NCBI RefSeq assembly: GCF_040438645.1
Contig: NZ_CP159253.1
Coordinates: 2,294,001 to 2,358,000, forward strand
Direction: 5' to 3'
From: Mesorhizobium sp. WSM2240
Lineage (GTDB): Bacteria > Pseudomonadota > Alphaproteobacteria > Rhizobiales > Rhizobiaceae
Length of the DNA: 64,000 nt
Shown here: piece after piece, positions 25,640 to 35,091 of the stretch
How positions within the stretch are numbered: the first letter of the stretch is position 1
Layout of the letters: each line of letters begins with the position of its first letter
Notes under the pieces: model-generated
Told to the model about the DNA's origin: nothing
Seen by the model: the letters and a program-made list of their open reading frames with translations, nothing else
Databases searched by the model: none
Made by a program: the position numbers and the translations under genes

Positions 25640-27031
25640 ATGGCTCGATACGACTACGACCTTTTCGTCATCGGCGGCGGCTCGGGCGGTGTGCGCGCCG
25701 CGCGGGTTTCGGCGGCGCTCGGCAAGCGCGTCGGCATAGCCGAGGAGTATCGCTTTGGCGGAACCTGCGTCATTCGCGGCTGTGTGCCGAAAAAGCTGTT
25801 CGTCTACGCCTCGCAATTTCCCGAGCACTTCGAGGACTCCGCCGGCTATGGCTGGACCGTCGAGCCGGCGCGGTTTGATTGGCGCACGCTCGTCGCCAAC
25901 AAGGACCGCGAAATCGCGCGCCTTGAAGGGCTCTATCGGCAGGGTGTCGAAAACGCCCGCGGGGACGCGTTCCAGACCCGCGCGGTGCTGGTCGACAGGC
26001 ATACCATCCTGCTCGAAAGCGAGAACCGGACGGTTACCGCCGACCAGATCTTGATCGCTACAGGCGGCAGGCCGAACCCGCATCTGGCGCTCCCCGGCCA
26101 CGAGCACTGCATCTTCTCCAACGAGGCCTTCGACCTGCCCGAACTGCCCAAGGCGATCGTGATCGCCGGCGGCGGCTATATCGCGGTCGAATTCGCCAAC
26201 ATCTTCCACGGTCTCGGCGTCCACACCACGCTGATCTACCGCGGCAAGGAGATACTCAGCCGTTTCGACATGGATCTTCGGCGCATGCTGCACGAGACTA
26301 TGGAGAAGAAAGGTATCCGTATCATCTGCCATGAGATCTTCAGCGCGATCGAGAGGCGCGCCGACGGACGCCTCGACGCCTATCTGCAGGGAGGCGAGGT
26401 GCTCGTCGCCGATCAGGTGATGCTGGCGATCGGCCGCATTCCAAACACCGAGGATCTCGGCCTCCAAGCCGCCGGCGTCGAGAGGGGCAAGATCGGCGAG
26501 ATCATGGTCGACGACTATTCGCGCACAAATATCGATAACATCTGGGCAATCGGTGACGTCACCAACCGCTTCCAGCTGACCCCGGTGGCCATCCATGAGG
26601 CGATGTGCTTTGTCGAAACCGCCTTCAAAAACAATCCGGTCGCGCCCGACCATGACTGCGTCGCTACCGCAGTGTTCTCGCAGCCCGAGATCGGCACTGT
26701 CGGCCTCTCGGAGGACGAGGCGGCGCGGCGCTTCCACGACATCGAAGTCTATCGCGCGACTTTCCGGCCGATGCGGCACACGCTGTCAGGCCGCGACGAG
26801 AAGATGCTGATGAAGCTGATCGTCGATGCCCAGACGCGGCTGGTTCTGGGCGCCCACATCCTCGGGCCGGACGCCGGCGAAATGGCGCAGCTTCTCGGCA
26901 TTTCTCTCAAGGCTGGCCTCGCCAAAGACGATTTCGACCGCACAATGGCGGTGCATCCGACTGCGGCCGAGGAGCTTGTGACGATGTACAAGCCGTCCTA
27001 TCTCGTGAAGAACGGCGAGCGGGTAGGATAA
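25640..27031 (+). CDS. gor: Glutathione-disulfide reductase
   Basis: NADPH-dependent flavoenzyme that keeps glutathione reduced. The 463-aa protein has the FAD motif IGGGSGG (residues 11-17), the redox-active disulfide in GGTCVIRGCVPKK (Cys43, Cys48), the NAD(P) motif VIAGGGYIAVEFA with following YRGKEILSRFD, the FAD-binding AIGDVT, and the C-terminal HPTAAEE with the catalytic His-Glu. Complete. It stands between the terminator and the DAHP synthase gene. Confidence 0.95.
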   Translation: MARYDYDLFVIGGGSGGVRAARVSAALGKRVGIAEEYRFGGTCVIRGCVPKKLFVYASQFPEHFEDSAGYGWTVEPARFDWRTLVANKDREIARLEGLYRQGVENARGDAFQTRAVLVDRHTILLESENRTVTADQILIATGGRPNPHLALPGHEHCIFSNEAFDLPELPKAIVIAGGGYIAVEFANIFHGLGVHTTLIYRGKEILSRFDMDLRRMLHETMEKKGIRIICHEIFSAIERRADGRLDAYLQGGEVLVADQVMLAIGRIPNTEDLGLQAAGVERGKIGEIMVDDYSRTNIDNIWAIGDVTNRFQLTPVAIHEAMCFVETAFKNNPVAPDHDCVATAVFSQPEIGTVGLSEDEAARRFHDIEVYRATFRPMRHTLSGRDEKMLMKLIVDAQTRLVLGAHILGPDAGEMAQLLGISLKAGLAKDDFDRTMAVHPTAAEELVTMYKPSYLVKNGERVG

Positions 27032-27136
27032 GGCTGCCAGCAGGAGTAAATGCCGCTTCGATTTCCGCCCAACTCCGGTCTAGAATAGACCTCCGGCTTC
27101 CTGTATAGAGCCGCGTTCCCGAAAAGCGGGCAATTG

Positions 27137-27154
27137 CGGGGCGAAATCGCCCCG
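27137..27154 (+). promoter_or_regulatory. Hairpins in the DAHP synthase leader
   Basis: CGGGGCG and CGCCCCG form a stem over AAAT at 27137-27154, 25 bases before the start codon; a smaller CCCG/CGGG hairpin lies just upstream near 27118-27130. Tandem hairpins close to the start may affect translation. No U run and no Trp/Phe-rich leader peptide is visible. Confidence 0.3.
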
Positions 27155-27178
27155 GTTAAACAGCGTTTGGACACGGCA

Positions 27179-28552
27179 ATGACGAAATGGTCCCCGAATT
27201 CCTGGAGAGTGAAGCCGATTCAGCAGGTCCCGGCCTATCCGGACCAGGCTGCGCTTGCCGAAACCGAGGCCCGTCTCGCCACCTTTCCGCCGCTGGTTTT
27301 TGCAGGTGAGGCACGCAAGCTGAAGAAGCAGCTTGCATCCGTCGCTGCCGGTGACGCATTTCTTCTCCAGGGCGGCGATTGCGCCGAAAGCTTCGCTGAA
27401 CACGGCGCCGACAACATCCGCGACTTCTTCCGCGTCTTCCTGCAGATGTCGGTCGTGCTGACCTTCGCCGGTTCGCAGCCGGTGGTGAAGGTCGGCCGCA
27501 TCGCGGGCCAGTTCGCCAAGCCCCGTTCGTCCGATAATGAAGTCAAGGAAGGGGTGACGCTGCCGTCCTACCGCGGCGACATCATCAACGGCACGGCTTT
27601 CGACGAGAAGTCGCGCACGCCCGATCCGGCGCGCCAGGAAATGGCTTATCGCCAATCTGCTGCGACGCTCAACCTTTTGCGCGCCTTCGCGCAAGGCGGC
27701 TACGCCAGCCTGGAAAACGTCCATCAGTGGATGCTCGGTTTCGTGGCGGACAGCCCGCAGGGCGAAAAATACGAGGCGCTTGCCAATCGAATTACCGAGA
27801 CCATGGATTTCATGCGGGCGGTCGGCATCACTTCGGAGACCAATTTCGCGCTTCGCGAGACCGATTTCTACACCAGCCACGAGGCGCTGCTGCTCGGCTA
27901 CGAGGAGGCGCTGACTCGCGTCGATTCAACTTCGGGCGACTGGTACGCGACTTCGGGCCACATGATCTGGATCGGCGACCGCACCCGCCAGCCGGATCAT
28001 GCCCACATCGAATACTGCCGCGGCATCAAGAATCCACTCGGCCTGAAATGCGGCCCGTCGCTGACCGCCGACGGCCTGCTCGAGCTCGTCGACCTTCTCA
28101 ATCCGGAAAACGAGCCGGGCCGGCTGACGCTGATCGCACGCTTCGGCGCCGACAAGGTCGGCGAGCACCTGCCAAAACTCATCCGCGCGGTGAAGAAAGA
28201 AGGCCGCAACGTCGTCTGGTCCTGCGATCCCATGCATGGCAACACGATCACCGCGGCAGGCTACAAGACGCGTCCGTTCGACCGTATCCTGCGCGAGGTG
28301 CAGAGCTTCTTCGAGGTGCACCGCGCCGAAGGCACGCATCCGGGCGGCATTCACATCGAGATGACCGGCAACAACGTCACCGAATGCACCGGCGGCGCGC
28401 GCGCCATCACGGCGGAGGAGTTGCAGGACCGCTATCACACCCATTGCGACCCGCGTCTTAACGCCGATCAGGCGATCGAGCTGGCTTTTCTGGTGTCGGA
28501 ACTGCTGAAGAGGAACTCCGGCGAGACGGAAAAGAAGGTCGTCAACGGCTGA
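27179..28552 (+). CDS. aroF: 3-deoxy-7-phosphoheptulonate synthase, class II
   Basis: Condenses PEP and erythrose 4-phosphate, the first step of the shikimate pathway. The 457-aa protein is the plant/mycobacterial class II type: N-terminal [20 protein letters not shown], the metal-binding GGDCAES (Cys68), [20 protein letters not shown], and DPMHGNT with [15 protein letters not shown]. The start at 27179 matches the family (MTKWSP); the upstream extension is shadow. The gene name follows common rhizobial usage. It ends at a long hairpin shared with the convergent GGDEF gene. Confidence 0.95.
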   Translation: MTKWSPNSWRVKPIQQVPAYPDQAALAETEARLATFPPLVFAGEARKLKKQLASVAAGDAFLLQGGDCAESFAEHGADNIRDFFRVFLQMSVVLTFAGSQPVVKVGRIAGQFAKPRSSDNEVKEGVTLPSYRGDIINGTAFDEKSRTPDPARQEMAYRQSAATLNLLRAFAQGGYASLENVHQWMLGFVADSPQGEKYEALANRITETMDFMRAVGITSETNFALRETDFYTSHEALLLGYEEALTRVDSTSGDWYATSGHMIWIGDRTRQPDHAHIEYCRGIKNPLGLKCGPSLTADGLLELVDLLNPENEPGRLTLIARFGADKVGEHLPKLIRAVKKEGRNVVWSCDPMHGNTITAAGYKTRPFDRILREVQSFFEVHRAEGTHPGGIHIEMTGNNVTECTGGARAITAEELQDRYHTHCDPRLNADQAIELAFLVSELLKRNSGETEKKVVNG

Positions 28553-28570
28553 ATCTGCCCGGACTTTTGC

Positions 28571-28604
28571 ATCAAAGGCGCTGGCTTGAACCAGCGCCTT
28601 TGAT
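28571..28604. terminator. Bidirectional hairpin between aroF and the GGDEF gene
   Basis: ATCAAAGGCGCTGG (28571-28584) and CCAGCGCCTTTGAT (28591-28604) form a perfect 14-bp stem with the loop CTTGAA, sitting between two convergent genes. Long stem but no real U run. Confidence 0.7.
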
Positions 28605-28615
28605 ATCCTGAAGGC

Positions 28616-29683
28616 TCAATCCTTCCTGTAGAGCAACCAGCTCTTGAGCGGGCGATCCGGAGTCGCGGCAAATTTGGTTACCCGGTTCCGACCGTTGACC
28701 TTGGACCGGTAGAGCGCCCGGTCGGCCTTGGCGTAGAGGTCCTCGGCGCTTTCCGCCTCGGACGCCATGCAGATACCCATCGAGATGGTGATCGGCCCGT
28801 AATCGACGCCTTGGCTGGAAAACCGCGTCTGCTCGATCAACAGGCGGATACGCTCGGCGATTTCGAACGTCGCCTGTTCCGTGCCCCCCTCGACGATCAG
28901 CGCGAATTCCTCGCCGCCGGTTCGCGCCACGAACATATCCTGACGGATGCTCGTCCTGAAGATGTCAGCGATGGCCTGGATGATCTTGTCGCCGACGGGA
29001 TGGCCGAAGCGGTCGTTGATTTCCTTGAACCGGTCTATGTCGGCAAGGATCAGGGCGTTGAACAATATGCTCGAATTGCTGTTGTAGATCTTGGCGATCC
29101 GCGTGTCGAAGGCGCGGCGGTTCCAGATGTGGGTCAGCGGGTCCGTATCGGCCAGTCTCTTGTATTCCTCGAGCTTTGACTTCACGCTCTCCAGTTCGGC
29201 CGACTTGTCGCGCAAGGCGCTTGCAACCTGTTTTCCGTGGTCGATCGTCGAGTTCGTCGCCACAGACACGGCGCCAACGATCTTCTGCAGAAGATCCTTG
29301 GTCATTTGCGACCGGTTGCTCAGACCATCGGAGGTCTCGCCGAGAACCTGACCATATTTTTCGATGTGGCTGCGCTCGTTGCGCAGTATTCCGGCAATGT
29401 CTTCAAGCTCCTTGGCGATTACTTCACGCGCATGCGCGACGATGCCCTGATCGTGGTTCTGGGCGAAATATTTGCGGCCGATCCGGTCGAGGTCGTCCTG
29501 CGTCGGTCGGTCACCAAGGCCGACGACCTCGAGGCTGAGATTGTGGTTAGATCCCGTCAAGGCCTCGTAGAAAATCTCGTAATTACGGGGCAGGCCAACC
29601 ACGCCCATCTGCCGCATCGTGGCGACGACGCCGGTAACGATGTCGTTGTGTACGTCCTCGGTCGAGGCGGTGGCAGGTTGCAT
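28616..29683 (-). CDS. GGDEF-domain diguanylate cyclase
   Basis: Makes cyclic di-GMP. The 355-aa soluble protein has an N-terminal helical sensor-like part (about 1-185, with a coiled coil ending LEEYKRLADTDPLT) and a C-terminal GGDEF domain whose signature is GGEEF (256-260), consistent with activity. The usual inhibitory site RxxD upstream is not conserved: the Arg is present but the Asp position is Met. No transmembrane segment is evident. Monocistronic, convergent with aroF. Confidence 0.9.
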   Translation of the reverse strand: MQPATASTEDVHNDIVTGVVATMRQMGVVGLPRNYEIFYEALTGSNHNLSLEVVGLGDRPTQDDLDRIGRKYFAQNHDQGIVAHAREVIAKELEDIAGILRNERSHIEKYGQVLGETSDGLSNRSQMTKDLLQKIVGAVSVATNSTIDHGKQVASALRDKSAELESVKSKLEEYKRLADTDPLTHIWNRRAFDTRIAKIYNSNSSILFNALILADIDRFKEINDRFGHPVGDKIIQAIADIFRTSIRQDMFVARTGGEEFALIVEGGTEQATFEIAERIRLLIEQTRFSSQGVDYGPITISMGICMASEAESAEDLYAKADRALYRSKVNGRNRVTKFAATPDRPLKSWLLYRKD

Positions 29684-30009
29684 GTTTGCTTCACTTACCC
29701 CGTTGAGTACACGAAACCGGCGTCGCCTATGCAGGCGCGCCGATGCAAATCGTTACCGGTCGCGGGCGTCAGCCCTTCAGTGCCAGCAAAAACGCGCCCC
29801 CGATCAACGCTTCTACCACGAACTACTTACATGCACTTGCGCTAAAGTTTTCTTAATTGCGAGGCAATGGCGATTACCCGGCAAGGTTGTATCAATGATG
29901 ACGTTGCTCTTGAGCCGAATGTCGCAATCGTGGGATCGCAGCCGGACGAACGCCGTCATCTTGCGCCTGTGGTAGACGATGCCGGCGCAAAATTTTGGGA
30001 GAAATCGGC
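29684..30009. other. 326-bp intergenic region
   Basis: Divergent promoter region between the GGDEF and GFA-type genes. It is locally more AT-rich near 29835-29875 (TTTTCTTAATTG), where promoters probably lie, but I find no convincing -35/-10 pair, RNA gene, repeat or additional ORF. Confidence 0.4.
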
Positions 30010-30417
30010 ATGACCGATCTCAATCGTGGTTCGTGTCTTTGCGGCGCAGTGCGCTTCACCGCGAAAAGGCTGTTGCGCGGCGTCCTCTATTGCCACTGCT
30101 TGCAATGCCGCAAGCAGAGCGGGCATTTCTACGCCGCCGCCAAAGCCGCGGACGTCGACCTTGTCGTTCAGGGCGGGGAGGAGATCACATGGTATGCCGC
30201 ATCGCCCGAGGCAAAGCGTGGATTCTGTCGGGCATGCGGCTCCGCCCTGTTCTGGAAGCATGGCAACCTCGACGAGACCTCGATCCTCGCGGGCGCATTC
30301 GACAAGCCGACCGGGCTTTCGGCGGTTGGCCATATATTCGTGGCCGACAAGGGCGACTACTATTCGATCGACGACGGCCTGCCGCAGCATCAGCGATCGG
30401 CGCCGGTTACTGACTAG
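30010..30417 (+). CDS. GFA-family (glutathione-dependent formaldehyde-activating enzyme-like) zinc protein
   Basis: A 135-aa protein of the GFA/CENP-V fold. Zinc ligands are the Cys residues of GSCLCGAVRF, LYCHCLQCRK and FCRACGSALFW, in the canonical order. Family members were named for a proposed S-hydroxymethylglutathione synthase activity, but most have unknown substrates. The ATG at 30010 follows GGGAGAAA; an earlier in-frame start at 29995 is less likely. Confidence 0.88.
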   Translation: MTDLNRGSCLCGAVRFTAKRLLRGVLYCHCLQCRKQSGHFYAAAKAADVDLVVQGGEEITWYAASPEAKRGFCRACGSALFWKHGNLDETSILAGAFDKPTGLSAVGHIFVADKGDYYSIDDGLPQHQRSAPVTD

Positions 30418-30548
30418 CGCAGGGCTGAACGGCCTAAAACACACTCAGCAGCCGGACTGCCCGTCCGGCAAGACGATTGCCATCTGTTCGGCGCGGGCGA
30501 ACTTCGCTAAAGCTCCGCTCCGGCAATCGGACAGGGATTCTCCATTTA

Positions 30549-30908
30549 ATGCAACGCCTGATCAGCGCCTTCCGGAACTCGGTGCGGGCCTTTCGCCGGC
30601 TGATCCGTCACGAGACCGCCTTCCAGCAGGAGATGCTGCTACTCGCGCTTGCGGTCCCGCTTGCCTGGTTCGTGGCGAGTTCCTGGCGAGGCTACGCGCT
30701 GCTTGTCGGCGCGGTCTTGCTTCTTATCATGGTTGAAGTACTCAACACCGGCATAGAAGCAGCGTGCGATGCGGTGTCGCGCGAGTTCAACATCGATATC
30801 CAACTCGCCAAGGATTGCGGGTCGCTGGCCGTGCTGATTTCGATCGTGCTTGCCGGCGGCGTCTGGGGCATCGCCATCATTGAGCGGTTTGCTGGCCTTC
30901 CGCTTTAG
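30549..30908 (+). CDS. dgkA: Diacylglycerol kinase
   Basis: Small trimeric inner-membrane kinase that returns diacylglycerol to phosphatidic acid. The 119-aa protein has an amphipathic N-terminus, three hydrophobic helices, and the family signature MVEVLNTGIEAACD with catalytic Glu residues. The ATG at 30549 gives the usual length; upstream frame extension reads as non-coding. It recycles diacylglycerol released by periplasmic glucan or lipid modification. Confidence 0.93.
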   Translation: MQRLISAFRNSVRAFRRLIRHETAFQQEMLLLALAVPLAWFVASSWRGYALLVGAVLLLIMVEVLNTGIEAACDAVSREFNIDIQLAKDCGSLAVLISIVLAGGVWGIAIIERFAGLPL

Positions 30909-30929
30909 CCGTCGATACCTATATGCGCG

Positions 30930-31538
30930 ATGCAATCGGAACCCGCTGCGGCCATGACCGACATCGCTATCGAACTTGAACGTCGGGCCGGCCTGCCGCA
31001 GGATCTGCGCTGGCTGTTGGAGAAATATCCGCGCGAGAGCTGGCAGGCCCATCCCAATCTTGCCGGCATGGCTTCATTCTGGCTGCAGCGCCATGACATG
31101 TTCCGCGAACTCGGCGGTCTTTTGACCACGATCATCGGCGACTACCGTGAGGGCCGGCGCACCGCGCCGGAATTCGCGCGGCAGTTTGCGCCGCGCCTCA
31201 ATTTCTTTCTCGGTGAGCTCGATGGCCACCACAATGTCGAGGACCATCACTATTTTCCGGTTTTCGCCAGGGCTGAAAGCCGGCTGAAGCGCGGCTTCGA
31301 CATTCTCGATGCCGATCACCACACCATCCACGAAGGGCTGGCGCGCAATGCCGAGGCGGCGAACGCGTTCCTTCGTGCTCTTTCCGAGAATGAGGACAGC
31401 CAGCGCTTTGCCGCCGACGCCTATGCCGACGAGAATGCGCGGCTTGTTGCTATGCTGACCCGGCATCTGGCCGACGAGGAAGACCTGATCATCCCACTGA
31501 TGCTCGACCGGGGCGACAGAGGGCTCGGCATCGGATAG
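30930..31538 (+). CDS. Hemerythrin HHE-domain protein
   Basis: A 202-aa four-helix-bundle protein likely to bind a di-iron centre. Metal-ligand candidates are in LQRHDMF, GHHNVEDHHYFPVF, DADHHTIHE and RHLADEEDLI, covering all helices. Such cytosolic proteins sense or scavenge oxygen, NO or peroxide. No clear ribosome site marks the start; ATG 30954 (MTDIAIELERR) is an equally good choice. It is 21 bp after dgkA and nearly abuts the convergent DUF1003 gene. Confidence 0.85.
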   Translation: MQSEPAAAMTDIAIELERRAGLPQDLRWLLEKYPRESWQAHPNLAGMASFWLQRHDMFRELGGLLTTIIGDYREGRRTAPEFARQFAPRLNFFLGELDGHHNVEDHHYFPVFARAESRLKRGFDILDADHHTIHEGLARNAEAANAFLRALSENEDSQRFAADAYADENARLVAMLTRHLADEEDLIIPLMLDRGDRGLGIG

Positions 31539-31542
31539 TCCT

Positions 31543-32097
31543 TTATCGGACACCCTTAACCAGCGCCTCGATCCGGTCGAGCTGGGCGGCAAGCCTGGCG
31601 ACATCGTCACGTACGGTCATGATCTGGCTGTGCCGCAATTCATCGAACTTCTCGTGCAGCGCCATGATCTCGATTTCAGCCTTAAGGTTGACCTCGTAAT
31701 CGTGCGATGCGTCGAGGCGATCGCGCTCGGCCTGGCGGTTCTGCGACATCATGATGACCGGCGCCTGGAGCGCCGCGATCATGGAAAGCACGAGGTTGAG
31801 GAAGATGAAGGGGTAGGGATCGAAGCCCTCGCGTCCGAGCAGCCAACTGTTGCCGACAGTCCAGAAGATCAGAAACACGATGAAGGATATGATGAATGTC
31901 CACGAGCCGCCGACACGCGCAATGGAGTCGGCCAGGCGATCGCCGACTGCTTCCTTGCCCGCAATGGCGGCGTTGAGATCGCGCGAAACCGGCTTCCGTT
32001 CGACGGCGCTCGTAAGGGCTCTATGTTCCTGCGCGCTCAGGGCTTCCGGCCCACGCCTCAGCCAGCGGCCGGCAAGATCGGTAACGGATTTCGTCAT
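31543..32097 (-). CDS. DUF1003 membrane protein
   Basis: A 184-aa inner-membrane protein with two central helices: GSWTFIISFIVFLIFWTVG and then the strongly conserved DPYPFIFLNLVLSMIAALQA, the signature of DUF1003, followed by MSQNRQAERDRLDASHDYEVN. Flanking helices are charged and may be cytoplasmic coiled coil. Function unknown in the family. It is divergent from the Tag-like gene with a 93-bp gap. Confidence 0.9.
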   Translation of the reverse strand: MTKSVTDLAGRWLRRGPEALSAQEHRALTSAVERKPVSRDLNAAIAGKEAVGDRLADSIARVGGSWTFIISFIVFLIFWTVGNSWLLGREGFDPYPFIFLNLVLSMIAALQAPVIMMSQNRQAERDRLDASHDYEVNLKAEIEIMALHEKFDELRHSQIMTVRDDVARLAAQLDRIEALVKGVR

Positions 32098-32190
32098 GAA
32101 ACTCTCCTGGGCTGAAGGTCGCTTGGCAGCCGTGCTCTGTTATAGGAGTATGCCGGTCGGTCAGAAAGCCGAGGCGCAAGGACAGACATT

Positions 32191-32904
32191 ATGCTCAGCT
32201 TCGAGAAAATTCGCGCCCGCGCTGCGAGCCGCAAGGGCGGCGATGCGGTGCTGGCCTCGCTGCTTGGCCCCGTGCCTGACAATGCGAGCTTGGCGAAGGT
32301 CACCGACGACCGGGTCCTGTCGACCATGGCCGAGCGTGTCTTTGCCGCCGGTTTCGTCTGGAGGGTGATCGAGCAGAAATGGCCAGGCTTCGAGGAGGCG
32401 TTCCTGGACTTCGAACCGAAGCGCCTGCTGTTTCAGCCGGAAGACTTCTGGCACGATCTGGCATCCGACAAGCGTATCGTCCGCAATCCGCAGAAGATCA
32501 GGTCGGTGCGTGACAATGCCGCCTTCGTCGAACGCATGTCGAAGGAACACGGCAGCTTCGGCAAGTTCCTCGCGCAATGGCCAAAGGACGACCAGATCGG
32601 CCTGATGGCGTTTCTCGCCAAGCATGGCAGCCGGCTCGGCGGCAATACCGGCCAGTATTTCCTGCGCTGGCTCGGCTGGGACACTTTCATTATCTCGCAG
32701 GATATGGCCGCCGCACTGCGCGACGCCGGGCTGGACATCGCGGAAAGCCCGACCTCCAAGCGCGATCTCGCCCGGGTGCAGATGCAGATGAATGCATGGG
32801 CGCGCCAGACGGGGCTGCCCTACGCCCATATTTCGCGGATTCTGGCAATGTCGATCGGCGAAAACCACTCGCCGGAAGCAATCCGGGAATATACCGGCGA
32901 CTAG
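32191..32904 (+). CDS. DNA-3-methyladenine glycosylase I-like protein
   Basis: A 237-aa protein with the HhH-glycosylase fold of the Tag family: FAAGFVWRVIEQKWPGFEEAF corresponds to the AGLSW region of Tag, and NPQKIRSVRDNAAFV to the RNxxKI region. The N-terminal Cys-x-Trp and the C-terminal His/Cys that make the Tag zinc snap are not visible, so it is a divergent member; base excision of alkylated adenine is plausible but not certain. AAGGA precedes the ATG. Confidence 0.75.
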   Translation: MLSFEKIRARAASRKGGDAVLASLLGPVPDNASLAKVTDDRVLSTMAERVFAAGFVWRVIEQKWPGFEEAFLDFEPKRLLFQPEDFWHDLASDKRIVRNPQKIRSVRDNAAFVERMSKEHGSFGKFLAQWPKDDQIGLMAFLAKHGSRLGGNTGQYFLRWLGWDTFIISQDMAAALRDAGLDIAESPTSKRDLARVQMQMNAWARQTGLPYAHISRILAMSIGENHSPEAIREYTGD

Positions 32905-32991
32905 CGGTTGCTCGCCACAAGACGCGCTACGCGCCAGTGGCTCAATCGAACGGCATTGCCGCAAAATTGCCGCCACGCTAAACCGGTCGGC

Positions 32992-34671
32992 ATGACCAAG
33001 CCAGCGCCAGACATCCTCCGCATCGCGGTAGCCCAGTTCAATCCGATTGTCGGCGATGTCGCCGGCAATCTCGCCAAGGCGCGTGAGGCGAGGGCGGATG
33101 CCGCCCGTCATGGCGCCGATTTGGTGCTCTACACGGAACTGTTCATCGCCGGCTATCCGCCGGAAGACCTGGTGCTCAAGCCGGCATTTCTCTCGGCATG
33201 CGAGCGCGCGGTGAACGAGTTCGCGGGCGACACCGCCGATGGCGGGCCGGGCGTCATCATCGGCACGCCGCTGAAGCGCAAGAGCGGCACGCATAATTCG
33301 ATCATTTTCGCCGACGGCGGCAAGATTCTTGCCGAACGCTACAAGCTCGACCTGCCGAACTACGGCGAATTCGACGAAAAGCGCGTCTTCCAGGCCGGAC
33401 CCGAAATCCAGGGGCCGGTCAATTTCCGCGGCGTGCGCCTGGGGATTCCGATCTGCGAGGACATCTGGGGCGATGCTGCGGTCTGCGAGACGCTCTCCGA
33501 AAGCGGTGCGGAAATCCTCCTGGTGCCGAACGGCTCGCCCTATTACCGGGGCAAGGTCGATGTCCGCCACCAGGTAGTGATCCGGCAGGTCATCGAATGC
33601 GGCTTGCCGATGATCTACGCCAACCAGATCGGTGGCCAGGACGAGCTGGTTTTCGACGGGGCGAGCTTCGCCATCAATGCCGACAAGACGCTCGCCTTCC
33701 AGATGAGCCAGTTCGAGGAGACGGTCGCCGTTACCAAATGGCGTCGCGGCGAAGCCGGCTGGGTCTGCGCAGAGGGCCCGATGTCGAAAATTCCGGAAAA
33801 GGAGGAGGCAGACTATCGCGCCTGCATGCTTGGCCTGCGCGACTACGTCAACAAGAACGGCTTCAGGAACGTCGTTCTCGGCCTGTCGGGCGGCATCGAT
33901 TCGGCGATTTGCGCCGCACTGGCGGTCGATGCGCTGGGCGAGGAGCGGGTGAGGGCGATCATGATGCCCTACCGGTACACTTCGAAGGAGTCGCTGCAAG
34001 ACGCCGAGGACTGCGCCCGCGCGCTGGGCTGCCGCTACGACATCGTGCCGATCTTCGAGCCGGTCGACGGCTTTTCCAATGCGCTTACCCAGCTTTTCGA
34101 GGGTACCGGGGAGGGCATTACGGAGGAGAACCTGCAGAGCCGCGCGCGCGGCACCATTCTGATGGCGATCTCCAACAAGTTCGGCTCGATGGTGGTCACC
34201 ACCGGCAACAAGTCGGAAATGTCGGTCGGCTACGCCACGCTCTATGGCGACATGAATGGCGGCTTCAATCCGATCAAGGACCTCTACAAGATGCAGGTCT
34301 ATGCCCTGTCGCGCTGGCGCAACGGCCATGTACCGCCCGGCGCACTCGGGCCGTCGGGCGAGGTCATTCCGAAGAACATCATCGACAAAGCTCCGTCGGC
34401 GGAACTGCGCGAGAACCAGACCGACCAGGATTCCCTGCCGCCCTATCCGGTGCTCGACGACATCCTCGAATGCCTTGTCGAAGGCGAGATGGGCGTCGAC
34501 GCGATCGTTGCGCGCGGCCATTCCCGTAAAACCGTGCATCGCATCGAACACCTGCTCTACGTCGCTGAATACAAGCGCAGGCAGGCGGCTCCGGGGGTGA
34601 AGATCACCAGGAAGAATTTCGGCCGCGACCGCCGCTATCCCATCACCAACCGGTTCCGGGACCGGGGCTAG
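32992..34671 (+). CDS. nadE: Glutamine-dependent NAD+ synthetase
   Basis: Last step of NAD synthesis. The 559-aa protein joins an N-terminal nitrilase-type glutaminase (catalytic triad Glu50, Lys118, Cys155 in ICEDIWGD) to a C-terminal synthetase with the ATP-binding loop GLSGGIDSA (about 297-305) and TTGNKSEMSVGY. It therefore uses glutamine rather than free ammonia. ATG 32992 gives the proper start. The gene is followed after 12 bp by a GNAT acetyltransferase gene. Confidence 0.96.
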   Translation: MTKPAPDILRIAVAQFNPIVGDVAGNLAKAREARADAARHGADLVLYTELFIAGYPPEDLVLKPAFLSACERAVNEFAGDTADGGPGVIIGTPLKRKSGTHNSIIFADGGKILAERYKLDLPNYGEFDEKRVFQAGPEIQGPVNFRGVRLGIPICEDIWGDAAVCETLSESGAEILLVPNGSPYYRGKVDVRHQVVIRQVIECGLPMIYANQIGGQDELVFDGASFAINADKTLAFQMSQFEETVAVTKWRRGEAGWVCAEGPMSKIPEKEEADYRACMLGLRDYVNKNGFRNVVLGLSGGIDSAICAALAVDALGEERVRAIMMPYRYTSKESLQDAEDCARALGCRYDIVPIFEPVDGFSNALTQLFEGTGEGITEENLQSRARGTILMAISNKFGSMVVTTGNKSEMSVGYATLYGDMNGGFNPIKDLYKMQVYALSRWRNGHVPPGALGPSGEVIPKNIIDKAPSAELRENQTDQDSLPPYPVLDDILECLVEGEMGVDAIVARGHSRKTVHRIEHLLYVAEYKRRQAAPGVKITRKNFGRDRRYPITNRFRDRG

Positions 34672-34683
34672 GTCCGCCGACAG

Positions 34684-35091
34684 ATGGAAATCTCGCACGA
34701 TCTATCCCGGCTCGACTTTCAGGCGACCTCGGGCTTGCTGAAAGCGACTTACTGGGGCTGGGAGCGTACCGACGACATCAACCGGCGAGCCTTCGCGCAT
34801 TCAGTCTGCGCCATAGCGCTGATCGATGGACGCCAGGCAGGCTTCGCCCGCGCCTCTGGCGACCGGGCGGTGTTCGCGCGGATCTCGGATGTGATCGTCT
34901 GGCCCGAGCATCGCGGCAAGGGCATCGGCAAGGCGCTGGTCCAGGCGCTGCTCGATCATCCGGAACTGAGTTCGGTGTCGACCTGGATGCTGAACACGTC
35001 CGATGCGCATGGCCTTTACGCGTGTTTCGGGTTCCAGCCGGTGACCGGAGGCAACGAAATGCGGCTCGATCGCCCGCCGGTTGGCGCATAG
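34684..35091 (+). CDS. GNAT-family N-acetyltransferase
   Basis: A 135-aa acetyltransferase. The acetyl-CoA motif A is clear: DVIVWPEHRGKGIGKALVQALL, and the C-terminal GLYACFGFQPV strand-helix is typical. The substrate is unknown; small members like this modify amines on metabolites or proteins. It sits between nadE and an MFS gene whose GTG start overlaps its stop by one base (TAGTG), so translation is coupled. Confidence 0.9.
   Translation: MEISHDLSRLDFQATSGLLKATYWGWERTDDINRRAFAHSVCAIALIDGRQAGFARASGDRAVFARISDVIVWPEHRGKGIGKALVQALLDHPELSSVSTWMLNTSDAHGLYACFGFQPVTGGNEMRLDRPPVGA

Noticed and set aside
32161..34698. 845-codon minus-strand frame opposite nadE and the Tag-like gene
   Set aside because: Spans two real + strand genes; composition is typical of antisense reading of GC-rich DNA.
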